46,152 nt of DNA. Source: Streptomyces sabulosicollis (GTDB taxonomy: Bacteria; Actinomycetota; Actinomycetes; Streptomycetales; Streptomycetaceae). Below are positions 17,447 to 25,826 of the stretch, piece by piece. Each line of letters begins with the position of its first letter. The stretch's first letter is position 1. The stretch spans positions 1-46,152 of the forward strand of contig NZ_JAEEAP010000017.1 in NCBI RefSeq assembly GCF_016103465.1, written 5' to 3'. The notes beneath the pieces are model-generated. The model did no database searches. It had not been told where the DNA came from and saw only the letters and a list, made by a program, of their open reading frames with translations. Made by a program: the position numbers and the translations under genes.

Positions 17447-18619
17447 ATGACCGACGCTGCCCGGATGCCCGTCGTGATCGAGCTGGGGCCCGCCCCGGAG
17501 CACCGCATCAGCACCCGCCTGTCCCCGCTCGCCGAGCTGTGCGCCTGTCTGCACGCACTGGACGGGCCACGCCACCATCCGGCCAGCAGGCGCTGGGTGG
17601 GCGCGGTCCTGCAGGGCGCGGACGAGCGGCTGCTGGAGCGGGCCGGTGGCTGGGCGCCGCTGTGGGGCGCCTTCCGCGCCCGCTATCTGCTGCCCCTCAC
17701 CCCCGGCCCGGAGCGCGACCTGGAGGAGGAGCTGGCGGAGGTGGCGGGTCTGGACGAGGAGACGTTCACGACCATGACCGAGCAGGCACTGGTGGGCAAG
17801 AACGGCCACGGCCCGGGCTCTGGGCACGGCCCCGGGTCCGGCCCTGGCTCCGGCTCCGGCCCCGGCCCGGGCTCCGGCCATGCCCCGGGCTCCAGGTCCC
17901 GGCGCGGCGGCCGCGCGCCGGAGCGTTTCCTGGCCCGGCTGCGGCAGCTCTCCGAGCGCCGGTTCGCCCTGGGGCTGCGGCTGCTGGCCGATCCATCGGG
18001 ATTCCGCGACGGCCTGATCGCCTTCCTGTCCGCCGTGGCCGAGGAGGTCTTCGAGGCGGAGTGGACGCGGCTGCGCCCCACCCTGGAGGCCGACGCCCGG
18101 GTCCGCTCCCATGAACACTCCCGCTACGGGGCGGCGGTGCTGGCCGGATTCCCCACCGCCCGCATGGAGCAGGACCCGCCCCGCGTGGTCTTCGACAAGC
18201 TCTACAACGCGCGGGCCAGCCTCGCCGACAGCCCCTGTCTGCTCGTGCCGTCGCTGCACATCAACCCGCATCTCGCGATCAAGCACTACCCGGGCCACCC
18301 GGTCGTGGTGCAGTACCCGGTGCGCGGCGGGGCGGGCGCGGAGCCGATCGCCCTGGACGTGGTGATGCGCGGGCTGCGGGCGCTGGACGAGCCGCTGCGC
18401 ATCCGGATGTGCCGGGCGCTGCTGCGGCAGTCGATGACGACGACGGAGCTGGCCACCCAGTTCGAGATGACGCCGCCGCAGATGTCGCGGCATCTGCGCA
18501 AGCTGCGGGAGGCCGGAATGGTGCACACCCACCGCGAAGGGGCGCGGGTGCACTACCAGCTGGACGAGGCGGCGGTGCGCAACCTGGGCGTCGACCTGCT
18601 CTCCGCGCTGCACCGCTGA
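17447..18619 (+). CDS. ArsR-type winged-helix regulator with DUF5937 domain
   Basis: Predicted 390-residue cytoplasmic DNA-binding protein. The N-terminal two-thirds match the actinobacterial DUF5937 pattern (VVIELGPAPEHRISTRLSPLAEL, with the LSPLAEL stretch). The C-terminal 90 residues form an ArsR winged helix: RMCRALLRQSMTTTELA, the recognition helix in TPPQMSRHLRKLREAG and the wing VHTHREGARVHYQL. The two parts are joined by an unusual linker of about 35 residues made of Gly, Ser, Pro and His (roughly residues 118-150) encoded by imperfect tandem repeats. The gene is divergent from tctC across 95 bp, so it may regulate the transporter; that is inference from position. The ligand is unknown. 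Confidence 0.8.
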   Translation: MTDAARMPVVIELGPAPEHRISTRLSPLAELCACLHALDGPRHHPASRRWVGAVLQGADERLLERAGGWAPLWGAFRARYLLPLTPGPERDLEEELAEVAGLDEETFTTMTEQALVGKNGHGPGSGHGPGSGPGSGSGPGPGSGHAPGSRSRRGGRAPERFLARLRQLSERRFALGLRLLADPSGFRDGLIAFLSAVAEEVFEAEWTRLRPTLEADARVRSHEHSRYGAAVLAGFPTARMEQDPPRVVFDKLYNARASLADSPCLLVPSLHINPHLAIKHYPGHPVVVQYPVRGGAGAEPIALDVVMRGLRALDEPLRIRMCRALLRQSMTTTELATQFEMTPPQMSRHLRKLREAGMVHTHREGARVHYQLDEAAVRNLGVDLLSALHR

Positions 18620-18625
18620 GAACGC

Positions 18626-18685
18626 GTCGGCGCAGGCATCGGCGCAGGCATCGACGGAGGTGCCGGCGAAGGTACCGGCGGAGGT
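18626..18685. repeat. degenerate 12-bp tandem repeat
   Basis: Five 12-bp units of the form (A/G)TCGGCGCAGGC to ACCGGCGGAGGT follow one another between the regulator and hydrolase genes. It is non-coding by position. The inverted repeat ACGCTCA-N14-TGAGCGT (18690-18717) follows directly, 55 bp before the hydrolase start. Confidence 0.7.
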
Positions 18686-18771
18686 ATTGACGCTCAGGCG
18701 GCAATCATCTTGAGCGTGCGCCGACCGTTGCGGATCGTGGCGGCACCCGCGACGGCAGAAGGAAGCGATAC

Positions 18772-19605
18772 GTGACCACCCCCCGCGTCAAGACCACCAA
18801 GGCGTTCTACCGCACCGGCTCCACCACCTGGTTCGCCTCCCGGCACGACCAGCGGTTCTCGTACGGCCTGCACATCCCGTCCGTCCACGAGACCAGCGAC
18901 ACCCCGCTGCCCCTGATGGTGATCCAGCACGGCACCGGGCGCACCGCGTCCCAGTACCGGGACGCGATGGCCGAGTTCTCCGAGCGGCACGGCTGTGTCG
19001 TGCTCACCCCGATGTTCCCGGCGGGCATCGACGACCCGGAGGACCTGCACAACTTCAAGTTCATCGAGTACCGCGGCATCCGCTACGACGAGCAGCTGCT
19101 CGCGATCGTGGCGGAGGCGGGGGACCGGTTCCACATCGACACCGGGCGCTTCCTGCTCCAGGGCTTCTCGGGCGGCGGGCAGTTCGCGCACCGCTTCCTC
19201 TATCTGCACCCCGACCGGCTCAGCGGAGTGTCCATCGGCGCGCCCGGCCGGGTCACGCTGATCGACCCGGACCGCGAGTGGTGGCTGGGCACGAAGGGGT
19301 TCGAGCAGCGCTTCGGGGTCCCGCTGCGGCTGGAGGACATCCGCAAGGTGCCGGTGCACATGGTGGTGGGGGCGGAGGACACCGAGACCTGGGAGATCAA
19401 CAACCCCGGTGACTCCAACTGGATGGACGGGGCCGACGCCGTCGGGCGCACCCGCGTGGAGCGCATCACCGCGCTGCGGGACAACTACACCGAGCTGGGC
19501 ATCGACGTCACCCTCGACATCGTCCCCGGTGTCGGGCACCGGGGGATGGGAGTGCTGGACGCGGTCCGGCGCTTCGCGGAGCGGGTCCTTCCGCGGGTGG
19601 CCTGA
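18772..19605 (+). CDS. alpha/beta hydrolase (esterase or depolymerase-like)
   Basis: Predicted 277-residue serine hydrolase. The oxyanion-hole region is VIQHGTGRTASQYR, the nucleophile elbow GFSGGG fits GxSxG, and the catalytic His lies in PGVGHRGM; the acid is probably in the VVGAEDTET stretch. The overall layout resembles polyhydroxybutyrate-depolymerase/feruloyl-esterase-like LpqC proteins, but no signal peptide is visible, so it should be cytoplasmic. The start is GTG with GAAGGAAG upstream. It stands alone between the regulator gene and a convergent permease gene. Substrate is unknown. Confidence 0.82.
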   Translation: MTTPRVKTTKAFYRTGSTTWFASRHDQRFSYGLHIPSVHETSDTPLPLMVIQHGTGRTASQYRDAMAEFSERHGCVVLTPMFPAGIDDPEDLHNFKFIEYRGIRYDEQLLAIVAEAGDRFHIDTGRFLLQGFSGGGQFAHRFLYLHPDRLSGVSIGAPGRVTLIDPDREWWLGTKGFEQRFGVPLRLEDIRKVPVHMVVGAEDTETWEINNPGDSNWMDGADAVGRTRVERITALRDNYTELGIDVTLDIVPGVGHRGMGVLDAVRRFAERVLPRVA

Positions 19606-19680
19606 GCCCCGTTCGGTCCCTCAGACCCGCCTGAGCCCCGTTCGGGTCCCTCAGACCCGCCTGAGCCCCGTTTGCGTCCC
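19602..19680. repeat. 29/30-bp tandem repeat overlapping the hydrolase stop codon
   Basis: Copies at 19602-19630 (29 bp), 19631-19660 (30 bp) and a partial third from 19661 all begin CTGAGCCCCGTT. The first copy contains the hydrolase TGA. The second can fold as GGGTC-CCTCA-GACCC. Confidence 0.85.
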
Positions 19681-19706
19681 ACGGACTCCGCGTCCCCCGG
19701 ACACGA

Positions 19707-19752
19707 CCGTGCCCCTGGACGGCGGCCGGATTGCCGCGGCCCAGGGGCACGG
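19707..19752. terminator. bidirectional terminator between hydrolase and permease genes
   Basis: A 12-bp perfect outer stem (CCGTGCCCCTGG at 19707-19718 with 19741-19752) encloses a second GC-rich stem-loop. It lies between two convergent genes and can serve both. Confidence 0.8.
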
Positions 19753-19773
19753 GGGACTCAGCGGAGCGCTTTC

Positions 19774-21246
19774 CTACGGGGCCGCCCGCTCCTTGGGGGC
19801 GGGGTCCGCGGAGGCGGCCGGGGCGGTGCCGCGGCCGGCGGTGAGGCGGTCCCGGACCAGGGCGAGGGCCACCACGAGCACGGCCACCAGCGCGGAGAGG
19901 ATCACCTGCTCGCGCCCGTCCTTGTCGGTGAGCATGTAGACCAGGACGAACGAGATCATCGCGATCGTCGCCCAGGTCAGATACGGGAAGAGCCACATCC
20001 GGACGATCAGCTTCTCGGGGTTCTCGCGCAGGATCATCCCGCGCATCCGCAGCTGGCTGAAGCAGATCACCAGCCAGACGAAGAGCGCGACCGCACCCGA
20101 GGAGTTCAGCAGGAAGGTGAAGACCGTGTCCGGCCACTGGTAGTTGAACCAGACCGCCAGGAAGCCGAAGACGACCGAGCCGAGGATCGCGGCCTGCGGC
20201 ACGCCGCGGGCGTTGGTGCGGGCGAAGGCGGCCGGGGCGTCACCGCGCTGGCCGAGCGAGAAGGCCATCCGGGAGGCGGTGTAGAGGCCGGAGTTCAGAC
20301 ACGAGAGCACGGCGGTCAGCACGATCACGTTCATGATGTCGCCGGCGTGCGGTATGCCGACCGAGTCGAGCGCCGCGACATAGCTGCCCTTGTCGGCGAT
20401 CGCCTTGGCGTCCCAGGGCAGCAGCGTGACCACGACGAAGATCGAGCCCAGGTAGAAGACCGCGATACGCCAGATCACGCTGTTGGTGGCCTTGGTGACC
20501 GCCCGCTGCGGATCCTCGGACTCACCGGCCGCGAGGGTGACGATCTCGCTGCCCATGAAGGAGAAGACCACCAGCAGCACACCGGTGAGGATGGCGCCCG
20601 GCCCGTTCGGCAGGAAGCCGCCGTGGTCGGTGAGGTGGGCCAGGCCCGCGCCCTCGTTGTCCGAATGCGGCAGCAGCCCGAACACCGCGAGCCCGCCGAC
20701 CACGATGAACGCGGCGATCGCCACGACCTTGATCCCGGCGAACCAGAACTCGAACTCACCGTAGGAGCCGACCGAGACCAGGTTGGTCGCGGTGAGCACC
20801 ACCATCACGATCAGCGCCCAGCCCCACTGCGGGACGGCGGGCCACCAGCCCTCCAGGATCTTGGCGCCGGCGGTGGCCTCGACCGCCAGCACCACGACCC
20901 AGAAGAACCAGTACAGCCAGCCGATGGAGAAACCGGCCCAGCGGCCGAGCGCCCGGTCGGCGTAGGCGGAGAAGGAGCCGGAGGTGGGATTGGCGGCGGA
21001 CATCTCGCCGAGCATCCGCATGACGAAGACGACCATGAGGCCGACCAGCGCATACGAGATGAGAATGCCGGGACCGGCCTTCTCGATACCCGCACTGGAG
21101 CCGACGAAAAGGCCGGCGCCGATCACGCCGCCGATCGCGATCATCGAAAGATGGCGGTTCTTGAGTCCGGCCTTGAGGCCGTCGGGCGAACCCGGGGCGC
21201 CGGGTGGCCCCTGCCGCTCCGGCGTGGTCGCAGGTTGTGCGCTCAT
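19774..21246 (-). CDS. APC-family amino-acid permease (GabP-like), second copy
   Basis: Amino-acid transporter of 490 residues with about 12 predicted helices, related along its length to the permease at 11797-13218. Helix I holds HLSMIAIGGVIGAGLFVGS, helix II/III region MRMLGEMSAANPTSGSFS, and YGEFEFWFAGIK follows. The C-terminal tail is Ala/Pro-rich. The ATG has AAGGAA upstream on the minus strand. A GlnR-like site lies 73 bp upstream, which would fit nitrogen control. Specificity cannot be read from sequence. Confidence 0.92.
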   Translation of the reverse strand: MSAQPATTPERQGPPGAPGSPDGLKAGLKNRHLSMIAIGGVIGAGLFVGSSAGIEKAGPGILISYALVGLMVVFVMRMLGEMSAANPTSGSFSAYADRALGRWAGFSIGWLYWFFWVVVLAVEATAGAKILEGWWPAVPQWGWALIVMVVLTATNLVSVGSYGEFEFWFAGIKVVAIAAFIVVGGLAVFGLLPHSDNEGAGLAHLTDHGGFLPNGPGAILTGVLLVVFSFMGSEIVTLAAGESEDPQRAVTKATNSVIWRIAVFYLGSIFVVVTLLPWDAKAIADKGSYVAALDSVGIPHAGDIMNVIVLTAVLSCLNSGLYTASRMAFSLGQRGDAPAAFARTNARGVPQAAILGSVVFGFLAVWFNYQWPDTVFTFLLNSSGAVALFVWLVICFSQLRMRGMILRENPEKLIVRMWLFPYLTWATIAMISFVLVYMLTDKDGREQVILSALVAVLVVALALVRDRLTAGRGTAPAASADPAPKERAAP

Positions 21247-21318
21247 GTGCTCGATTCCTTTGCTCTCGCGTTACGAGCGACGCCAGTGAATCTCAGGAGG
21301 TCGGCCAGTTGAACCTTT

Positions 21319-21334
21319 GATTCCAGATTGTTAC
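21319..21334 (-). promoter_or_regulatory. GlnR-like site upstream of the permease
   Basis: On the minus strand GTAAC-AATCTG-GAATC fits the GTnAC-N6-GAAAC form recalled for actinobacterial GlnR boxes with one mismatch. Two direct 11-bp units starting TGAGGTT lie next to it (about 21335-21356). Tentative. Confidence 0.35.
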
Positions 21335-21361
21335 TTGAGGTTTTCATGAGGTTCTTTGGCA

Positions 21362-21389
21362 TTACAGCGGTTTATGCGATGCCTACCCT
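21362..21389 (+). promoter_or_regulatory. likely rpiB promoter
   Basis: TTACAG (21362-21367) and TACCCT (21384-21389) are separated by 16 bp, about 40 bp before the rpiB ATG. Confidence 0.5.
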
Positions 21390-21427
21390 GGGCGGCGAAG
21401 GTCACACGGTCATGACACACTCGGTGC

Positions 21428-21916
21428 ATGCGCGTGTACCTCGGCTCCGACCATGCCGGTTTCGAACTCAAGAACCACCTCGTCGAGTGGCTCCAGGCGG
21501 CCGGCCACGAGCCCGTCGACTGCGGCCCGCACATCTACGACGCCCAGGACGACTACCCGCCGTTCTGCCTGCGTGCCGCGGAGCGGACCGCCGCCGACCA
21601 GGAGAGCCTCGGCATCGTCATCGGCGGATCCGGCAATGGTGAGCAGATCGCGGCGAACAAGGTCAAGGGGGTGCGCGCGGCGCTGGCCTGGAGCGAGGAG
21701 ACCGCGGCCCTCGGGCGTGAGCACAACAACGCCAATGTGATCAGCGTCGGTGCCCGGATGCACACGCAGGACGAGGCCACCAAGTTCGTCGAGGTCTTCC
21801 TGAACACCCCGTACTCGGGTGAGGAGCGGCACACCCGCCGTATCGAGATGCTCACGGGTTACGAGACCACCGGCGAGCTGCCGCCCATCCCGGCCCACCA
21901 CCCGCAAGGCGACTGA
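21428..21916 (+). CDS. rpiB: ribose-5-phosphate isomerase B
   Basis: Interconverts ribose-5-phosphate and ribulose-5-phosphate in the pentose phosphate pathway. The product has 162 residues, as in mycobacteria. The phosphate/sugar-binding motif SDHAGFELK is at residues 7-15. GGSGNGEQIAANK carries Glu72 as the base, the actinobacterial variant in which Glu replaces the Cys of the E. coli enzyme. The TGA overlaps the ATG of the following glycosylase gene by one base, so the two are co-translated. Confidence 0.96.
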   Translation: MRVYLGSDHAGFELKNHLVEWLQAAGHEPVDCGPHIYDAQDDYPPFCLRAAERTAADQESLGIVIGGSGNGEQIAANKVKGVRAALAWSEETAALGREHNNANVISVGARMHTQDEATKFVEVFLNTPYSGEERHTRRIEMLTGYETTGELPPIPAHHPQGD

Positions 21917-22725
21917 TGCCCGAAGGGCACACCATCCACCGGCTGGCCGCCGACCACCTCGAGACCTTCGGCGGCCGGCCCGTCCGGGCCACCAGCCCAC
22001 AGGGGAAGTTCGCCGACGGCGCCGGGCTGATCGACGGCCAGCCGCTGCGTCACGCCGAGGCGCACGGCAAGCACCTCTTCCTGGACTTCGCGGCCACCGG
22101 CTGGGTCCATGTCCATCTGGGACTCTTCGGGACGTACGCCTTCGGCCCGGCCCCCGCCCCGCCGCCCACCGACACCGTCCGGCTGCGGCTGGCGAACCCC
22201 GAGGGGTACGCGGATCTGCGCGGCCCGACCGCCTGTGCGCTGATCACCGACGGCGAGAAGCAGGCCATCCACGACCGGCTGGGCCCCGATCCGCTGCGCC
22301 CGGCGGACGACGGCGAGCGGGCCTGGGCCCGGATCTCCCGCAGCCGGGTCAGTGTGGCCGCGCTGCTCATGGACCAGAAGGTGATCGCCGGGGTCGGCAA
22401 CGTCTACCGCGCCGAGGTGCTCTTCCGGCACGGGATCGACCCCTACCGGCCCGGCCGTGCGCTGACCCGCGCCGCATGGGACGCGATATGGGCCGACCTG
22501 GTGGCGCTGATGCGCGAGGGCGTCCGGAACAACCGGATCGACACGGTCCGTCCCGAGCACACCCCCGAGGCGATGGGCCGCCCGCCGCGCGTGGACGACC
22601 ACGGCGGCGAGGTCTACGTCTACCGGCGCGCCGGACAGCCCTGCCACATCTGTGGTGGCGAGATCCGCACCGCCGATCTCGCCGCCCGCAACCTCTTCTG
22701 GTGCCCCGACTGCCAGCGGCCGTAG
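21916..22725 (+). CDS. Fpg/Nei family DNA glycosylase
   Basis: Predicted bifunctional DNA glycosylase/AP lyase that removes oxidised bases; 269 residues. It begins MPEGHTIHR: after Met removal Pro2 is the Schiff-base nucleophile, Glu3 follows, and the GHT context is that of Nei (endonuclease VIII) rather than Fpg (usually MPELPE). A conserved Lys lies in EAHGKHLFLDF. The helix-two-turn-helix reads MDQKVIAGVGNVYRAEVLF. The C-terminal zinc finger is C-x2-C-x16-C-x2-C (CHIC...CPDC). It is co-translated with rpiB and converges with the Eis-like gene with only 22 bp between them. Confidence 0.93.
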   Translation: MPEGHTIHRLAADHLETFGGRPVRATSPQGKFADGAGLIDGQPLRHAEAHGKHLFLDFAATGWVHVHLGLFGTYAFGPAPAPPPTDTVRLRLANPEGYADLRGPTACALITDGEKQAIHDRLGPDPLRPADDGERAWARISRSRVSVAALLMDQKVIAGVGNVYRAEVLFRHGIDPYRPGRALTRAAWDAIWADLVALMREGVRNNRIDTVRPEHTPEAMGRPPRVDDHGGEVYVYRRAGQPCHICGGEIRTADLAARNLFWCPDCQRP

Positions 22726-22747
22726 GGCGCCCGCCGCCCCCAGGCCG

Positions 22748-23980
22748 TCAGAAGCCGTGGGGCAGCCACGGGGCGACCGGGGACGTGAAGGCGGTCGCGG
22801 CCTCCGTAAGGGCGCCCTGCCGGACCTCCTGGACGCGTCCCGCACCCGCCAGCGCGGTCAGTGGGACGCCGCCGAGATACGCCGCTCCCAGCTCCCGGGC
22901 GCCCAGCCGGAGATCGGGGGCGTCGTCCGTGCGCTGGCAGGAGGCGCCCTTGGTGTCGCCGCTCAGCCGCCAGCGCCCCTCGTTCCAGGGGCAGAAGGGG
23001 TCCGTGACCTCCAGGACGGTCTCCACGGGCGTGGTGTACGTCCGCGCCTCGAGCGCGGCCCCCACGTCCACCAGGCGGACGAACAGCGAGTCGCGCAGCC
23101 TGACGGCGCACCGCCGGATGTCCGACACCAGGAGCTGCCAGGGGTCGTCCACCGGGCGGGGGCCGGTCCTGATCACCGAGGTCAGGTCGAGGTCGAAGAG
23201 GAAGCGCCACAGCGCCGCGTACGACGCCGGGTCCAGGGCCTCCAGATCGCGCAGGACGACCGTGCCCTTCGGTCCGGCCAGATCCCAGCCGGGCTTGACC
23301 GCGAACCGCACATAGCCGCTGACCTCGCCGCCCGACTCGGCCAGCACACAGCGCAGCGGGGACGCCCCCTCGCGGTCGCCCGGCGGGTCCAGCAGCGGCA
23401 CCCGCTCCCAGCCGGGGGTCCGCTCCAGCATGCCCGGCCGCGTGCGCACCCGCCGGGCGTAGACGGCCTCGCACGCCTCGACGGCGGACTCCGGGGGCAC
23501 GGCGCGCAGCCGCACGTCGTCGGTGGATTCGGGAACCGTCAGCCGAACCTGGGTGGTGTCGATCTCGGCGTAGGCGTTCTGGGTGGCCGCGCCGTAGCCG
23601 AACCGTCCGTAGATGTCCGGTTCCGACGCGGTCAGAACGGCCAGTGGCTCATCTCCCGCGGCGCGGATGTCGTCCAACTGCCGCCGCATCATGGCGCGGA
23701 GCACCCCGCGCCGCCGGTGCGTGGCCTGCACGCTCACCATCGTGACCCCGGCCGCGCGGACGATCCCGCCGCCCGGGACGGACAGCCGGAAGCTGAACAG
23801 CCCTGCCGTGCCCACGATGTCGGCGCCGTCCCAGGCGCCGATCGAGCGCTCGCATTCGGTCAACTCCCGCCAGAGCGCGGATTCCTCGGGCGCTTCGGGA
23901 ACTCCGCCGAACGCGAGGAGCAGTTTTCCGTACCAATCATCCCAAATCGATGGGTCGAGCACGCGCAGCTCAGTCCTCAT
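22748..23980 (-). CDS. Eis-like GNAT N-acetyltransferase
   Basis: Predicted 410-residue acetyltransferase of the Eis family. It has an N-terminal GNAT domain, a second GNAT-like region, and a C-terminal sterol-carrier-protein-like domain. The acetyl-CoA loop reads VSVQATHRRRGVLR. Two features known as catalytic in M. tuberculosis Eis are preserved: a Tyr in DIYGRFGYG (Tyr124 here) and a C-terminal Phe (the chain ends PHGF), whose free carboxylate acts as base. The ATG 23978-23980, with GGGA upstream, is preferred over the longer frame. Mycobacterial Eis acetylates aminoglycosides and proteins at several amines; the substrate here is unknown. Confidence 0.9.
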   Translation of the reverse strand: MRTELRVLDPSIWDDWYGKLLLAFGGVPEAPEESALWRELTECERSIGAWDGADIVGTAGLFSFRLSVPGGGIVRAAGVTMVSVQATHRRRGVLRAMMRRQLDDIRAAGDEPLAVLTASEPDIYGRFGYGAATQNAYAEIDTTQVRLTVPESTDDVRLRAVPPESAVEACEAVYARRVRTRPGMLERTPGWERVPLLDPPGDREGASPLRCVLAESGGEVSGYVRFAVKPGWDLAGPKGTVVLRDLEALDPASYAALWRFLFDLDLTSVIRTGPRPVDDPWQLLVSDIRRCAVRLRDSLFVRLVDVGAALEARTYTTPVETVLEVTDPFCPWNEGRWRLSGDTKGASCQRTDDAPDLRLGARELGAAYLGGVPLTALAGAGRVQEVRQGALTEAATAFTSPVAPWLPHGF

Positions 23981-24108
23981 ATTCCCATCCCTAGCAGCCG
24001 TTTCCCGTACACGCGAACGAATTTCGCTTACGATTGCCCCCCTGGCTGGGTGGTTCAACGCGCCACGAATCGACGCGCGTCCGAACGGGTGGGTAGGGTC
24101 CCGATGCA

Positions 24109-25251
24109 ATGACTGGCGGCGTGGACACTCCGTGGGCCCGGATGCGCAGAGCTCTGCACCGGGCTCGCACAGGCGTGCGCAAAGCCGGAGTGGACTACTT
24201 CCGGGGTGAGGGCTCCGACCGGCTCGCCCTGACCGCGCTGCTCCTCGGCGTCCCCGCCATCGCCGGAGGCACCATCGCCCAGCCCGACTGGTGCTCCCCG
24301 TCCGCCCTCGTCCTGCCCATCGTCGCGGGCGGGCTGCTGCTGCGCCCCGCCAGTCTGCTCGCCCTGTACGCGGCGGCCGCCACGGCCCTGATCGTGGAGT
24401 CCGCCGTGCTCGGCCCGTACACCGAGGAGGACGCCTCCTCCCGGGTCACGCCCGGCACCATCCTGGTCGTCGCCGCTGTCGGCTTCTTCGGCCTGCTGAT
24501 CGCCCAGTTCCGCAGCCGCGTCGGGGTGCCCTGGCGGCGCGGCGGCACCATGCTCTTCGACCTGCGCGAGCGCATCCGCGTCCAGAGCAAGCTGCCCGGC
24601 CTGCCGCGCGGCTGGCACCGCGAGATGGCGCTGCGCCCGGCCGGCGGACAGTCCTTCTCCGGCGACTTCGTCGTGGCCGCACGCACCGGCGGCGGCCGCA
24701 CCCTCGAGGTCGTCCTCACCGACGTCTCCGGCAAGGGCATGGACGCCGCCTCGCGCGCCCTGCTGCTCTCCGGCGCCTTCGGCGGCCTCCTCGGCTCGCT
24801 GCCCCCGCACGGCTTCCTCCCGGCCGCCAACGGCTATCTCCTGCGCCAGGACTGGGACGAGGGCTTCGCGACCTCCATCCATCTCGTCCTCGATCTCGAC
24901 AGCGGCGACTTCGAGCTCTTCTCCGCCGGACACCTGCCCGCGCTCCAGCTGAGCGCGGGCACCGGCAAGTGGGAGGAGAAGTCCGCGGACGGCCCGCTGC
25001 TGGGCGTCTACGACGGCGCCCAGTTCGACCCCACCAAGGGCACCCTGCGCCCCGGCGACGTCCTGATGCTCTTCACCGACGGGCTCGTGGAGACCGCCGA
25101 CCGGGACATCAGCGAGGGCATCGACCGCCTCACCGGCGAGGCGGACCGCTACGTCGGCTCCGGCTTCCACGGCGCGGCCTGGCACCTGATCGAGACGGTC
25201 GCCAAGGACGTCAACGACGACCGCGCCCTGCTGCTGATCTGCCGCCAGTAA
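24109..25251 (+). CDS. membrane-anchored PP2C/SpoIIE-type protein phosphatase
   Basis: Predicted 380-residue serine phosphatase. The first 150 residues hold a basic N-terminus and three or four hydrophobic helices; the cytoplasmic C-terminal 220 residues are a SpoIIE/RsbU-type PP2C domain. Metal-binding aspartates occur in FSGDFVV, LTDVSGKGMDAA, LFTDGLVE and NDDRALLL. There is no PAS, GAF or HATPase domain. Such proteins usually dephosphorylate anti-sigma-factor antagonists; no anti-sigma or antagonist gene is nearby. It is divergent from the Eis-like gene across 128 bp. Enzyme class is firm, target unknown. Confidence 0.9.
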   Translation: MTGGVDTPWARMRRALHRARTGVRKAGVDYFRGEGSDRLALTALLLGVPAIAGGTIAQPDWCSPSALVLPIVAGGLLLRPASLLALYAAAATALIVESAVLGPYTEEDASSRVTPGTILVVAAVGFFGLLIAQFRSRVGVPWRRGGTMLFDLRERIRVQSKLPGLPRGWHREMALRPAGGQSFSGDFVVAARTGGGRTLEVVLTDVSGKGMDAASRALLLSGAFGGLLGSLPPHGFLPAANGYLLRQDWDEGFATSIHLVLDLDSGDFELFSAGHLPALQLSAGTGKWEEKSADGPLLGVYDGAQFDPTKGTLRPGDVLMLFTDGLVETADRDISEGIDRLTGEADRYVGSGFHGAAWHLIETVAKDVNDDRALLLICRQ

Positions 25252-25382
25252 GGGCGGCTCGCGGCCGCGGGCCTTACGGTCGCGCCGGACCGCCCCCGCA
25301 CCCCTTACGGCCGCCTCCGGCCGCCCTCGCGGCGCCCTTACGGTCCGATCGGCCCGCCCGGCGAGGGGTGGGGCCCACCCTG

Positions 25383-25560
25383 GATACGCCGGTGGCCGTC
25401 ATGGCTGCCGAGGGGGCCGCGATCCGTACGTTCCTGCAGTGCGCCGCCGGGCTCGACCGGCCGACCGCCGGAACCGTCAAACTCAGTGGCACCGAAATCA
25501 CCGGAATGAGTGAGAACAGGCTCACCGCGTTGCGCCGCGCCCGCCTGTTCGTCTTCCGAG
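25383..25560 (+). pseudogene. decayed fragment of an ABC-transporter ATPase gene (MacB/LolD-like)
   Basis: Translation of 25383-25560 gives FLQCAAGLDRPTAGTVKL, then GTEITGMSENRLTALRRAR, closely matching the stretch after the Walker A motif in antibiotic-export/MacB-like ABC ATPases. The Walker A itself is destroyed (EGAAIR where GSGKST is expected), and the following LGFVFQ region has lost a residue and reads LFVFR. No Walker B or signature motif follows. The 599-bp gap 25252-25850 otherwise holds three copies of CCTTACGG (25272, 25303, 25336), and downstream another frame reads GLGIAGLTLARTAL, possibly a permease remnant. I see no intact gene in it. Confidence 0.75.
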
Positions 25561-25784
25561 GCGGCGCTGGTCGCCCCGCTCGCGGGCGCGGTCGGCCAGC
25601 GGCCGTCCGGCGGCGGCCGCGACCTGGCGGCCGTACAGGACCTGGACGCGCGGCCTGGGGATCGCCGGGCTCACCCTGGCCCGAACGGCGCTATCCGGCC
25701 ATGTGACGTCGGCGTTCGACAGCGATGTGCCGGCGCCGGACGCCGAAGCCGTGAGGCGTGGCCGTAAGCCGCACAGGAGCCGAG

Positions 25785-25826
25785 AAGGGGCTGGCCCGGG
25801 GGGAGGGATCCCGCGGTCCAGCCCTT
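25785..25826 (-). terminator. possible terminator of the acyltransferase gene
   Basis: AAGGGGCTGG (25785-25794) pairs with CCAGCCCTT (25818-25826) with one bulged G, 25 bases beyond the acyltransferase stop codon. The loop is long, so this is moderate evidence. Confidence 0.4.
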
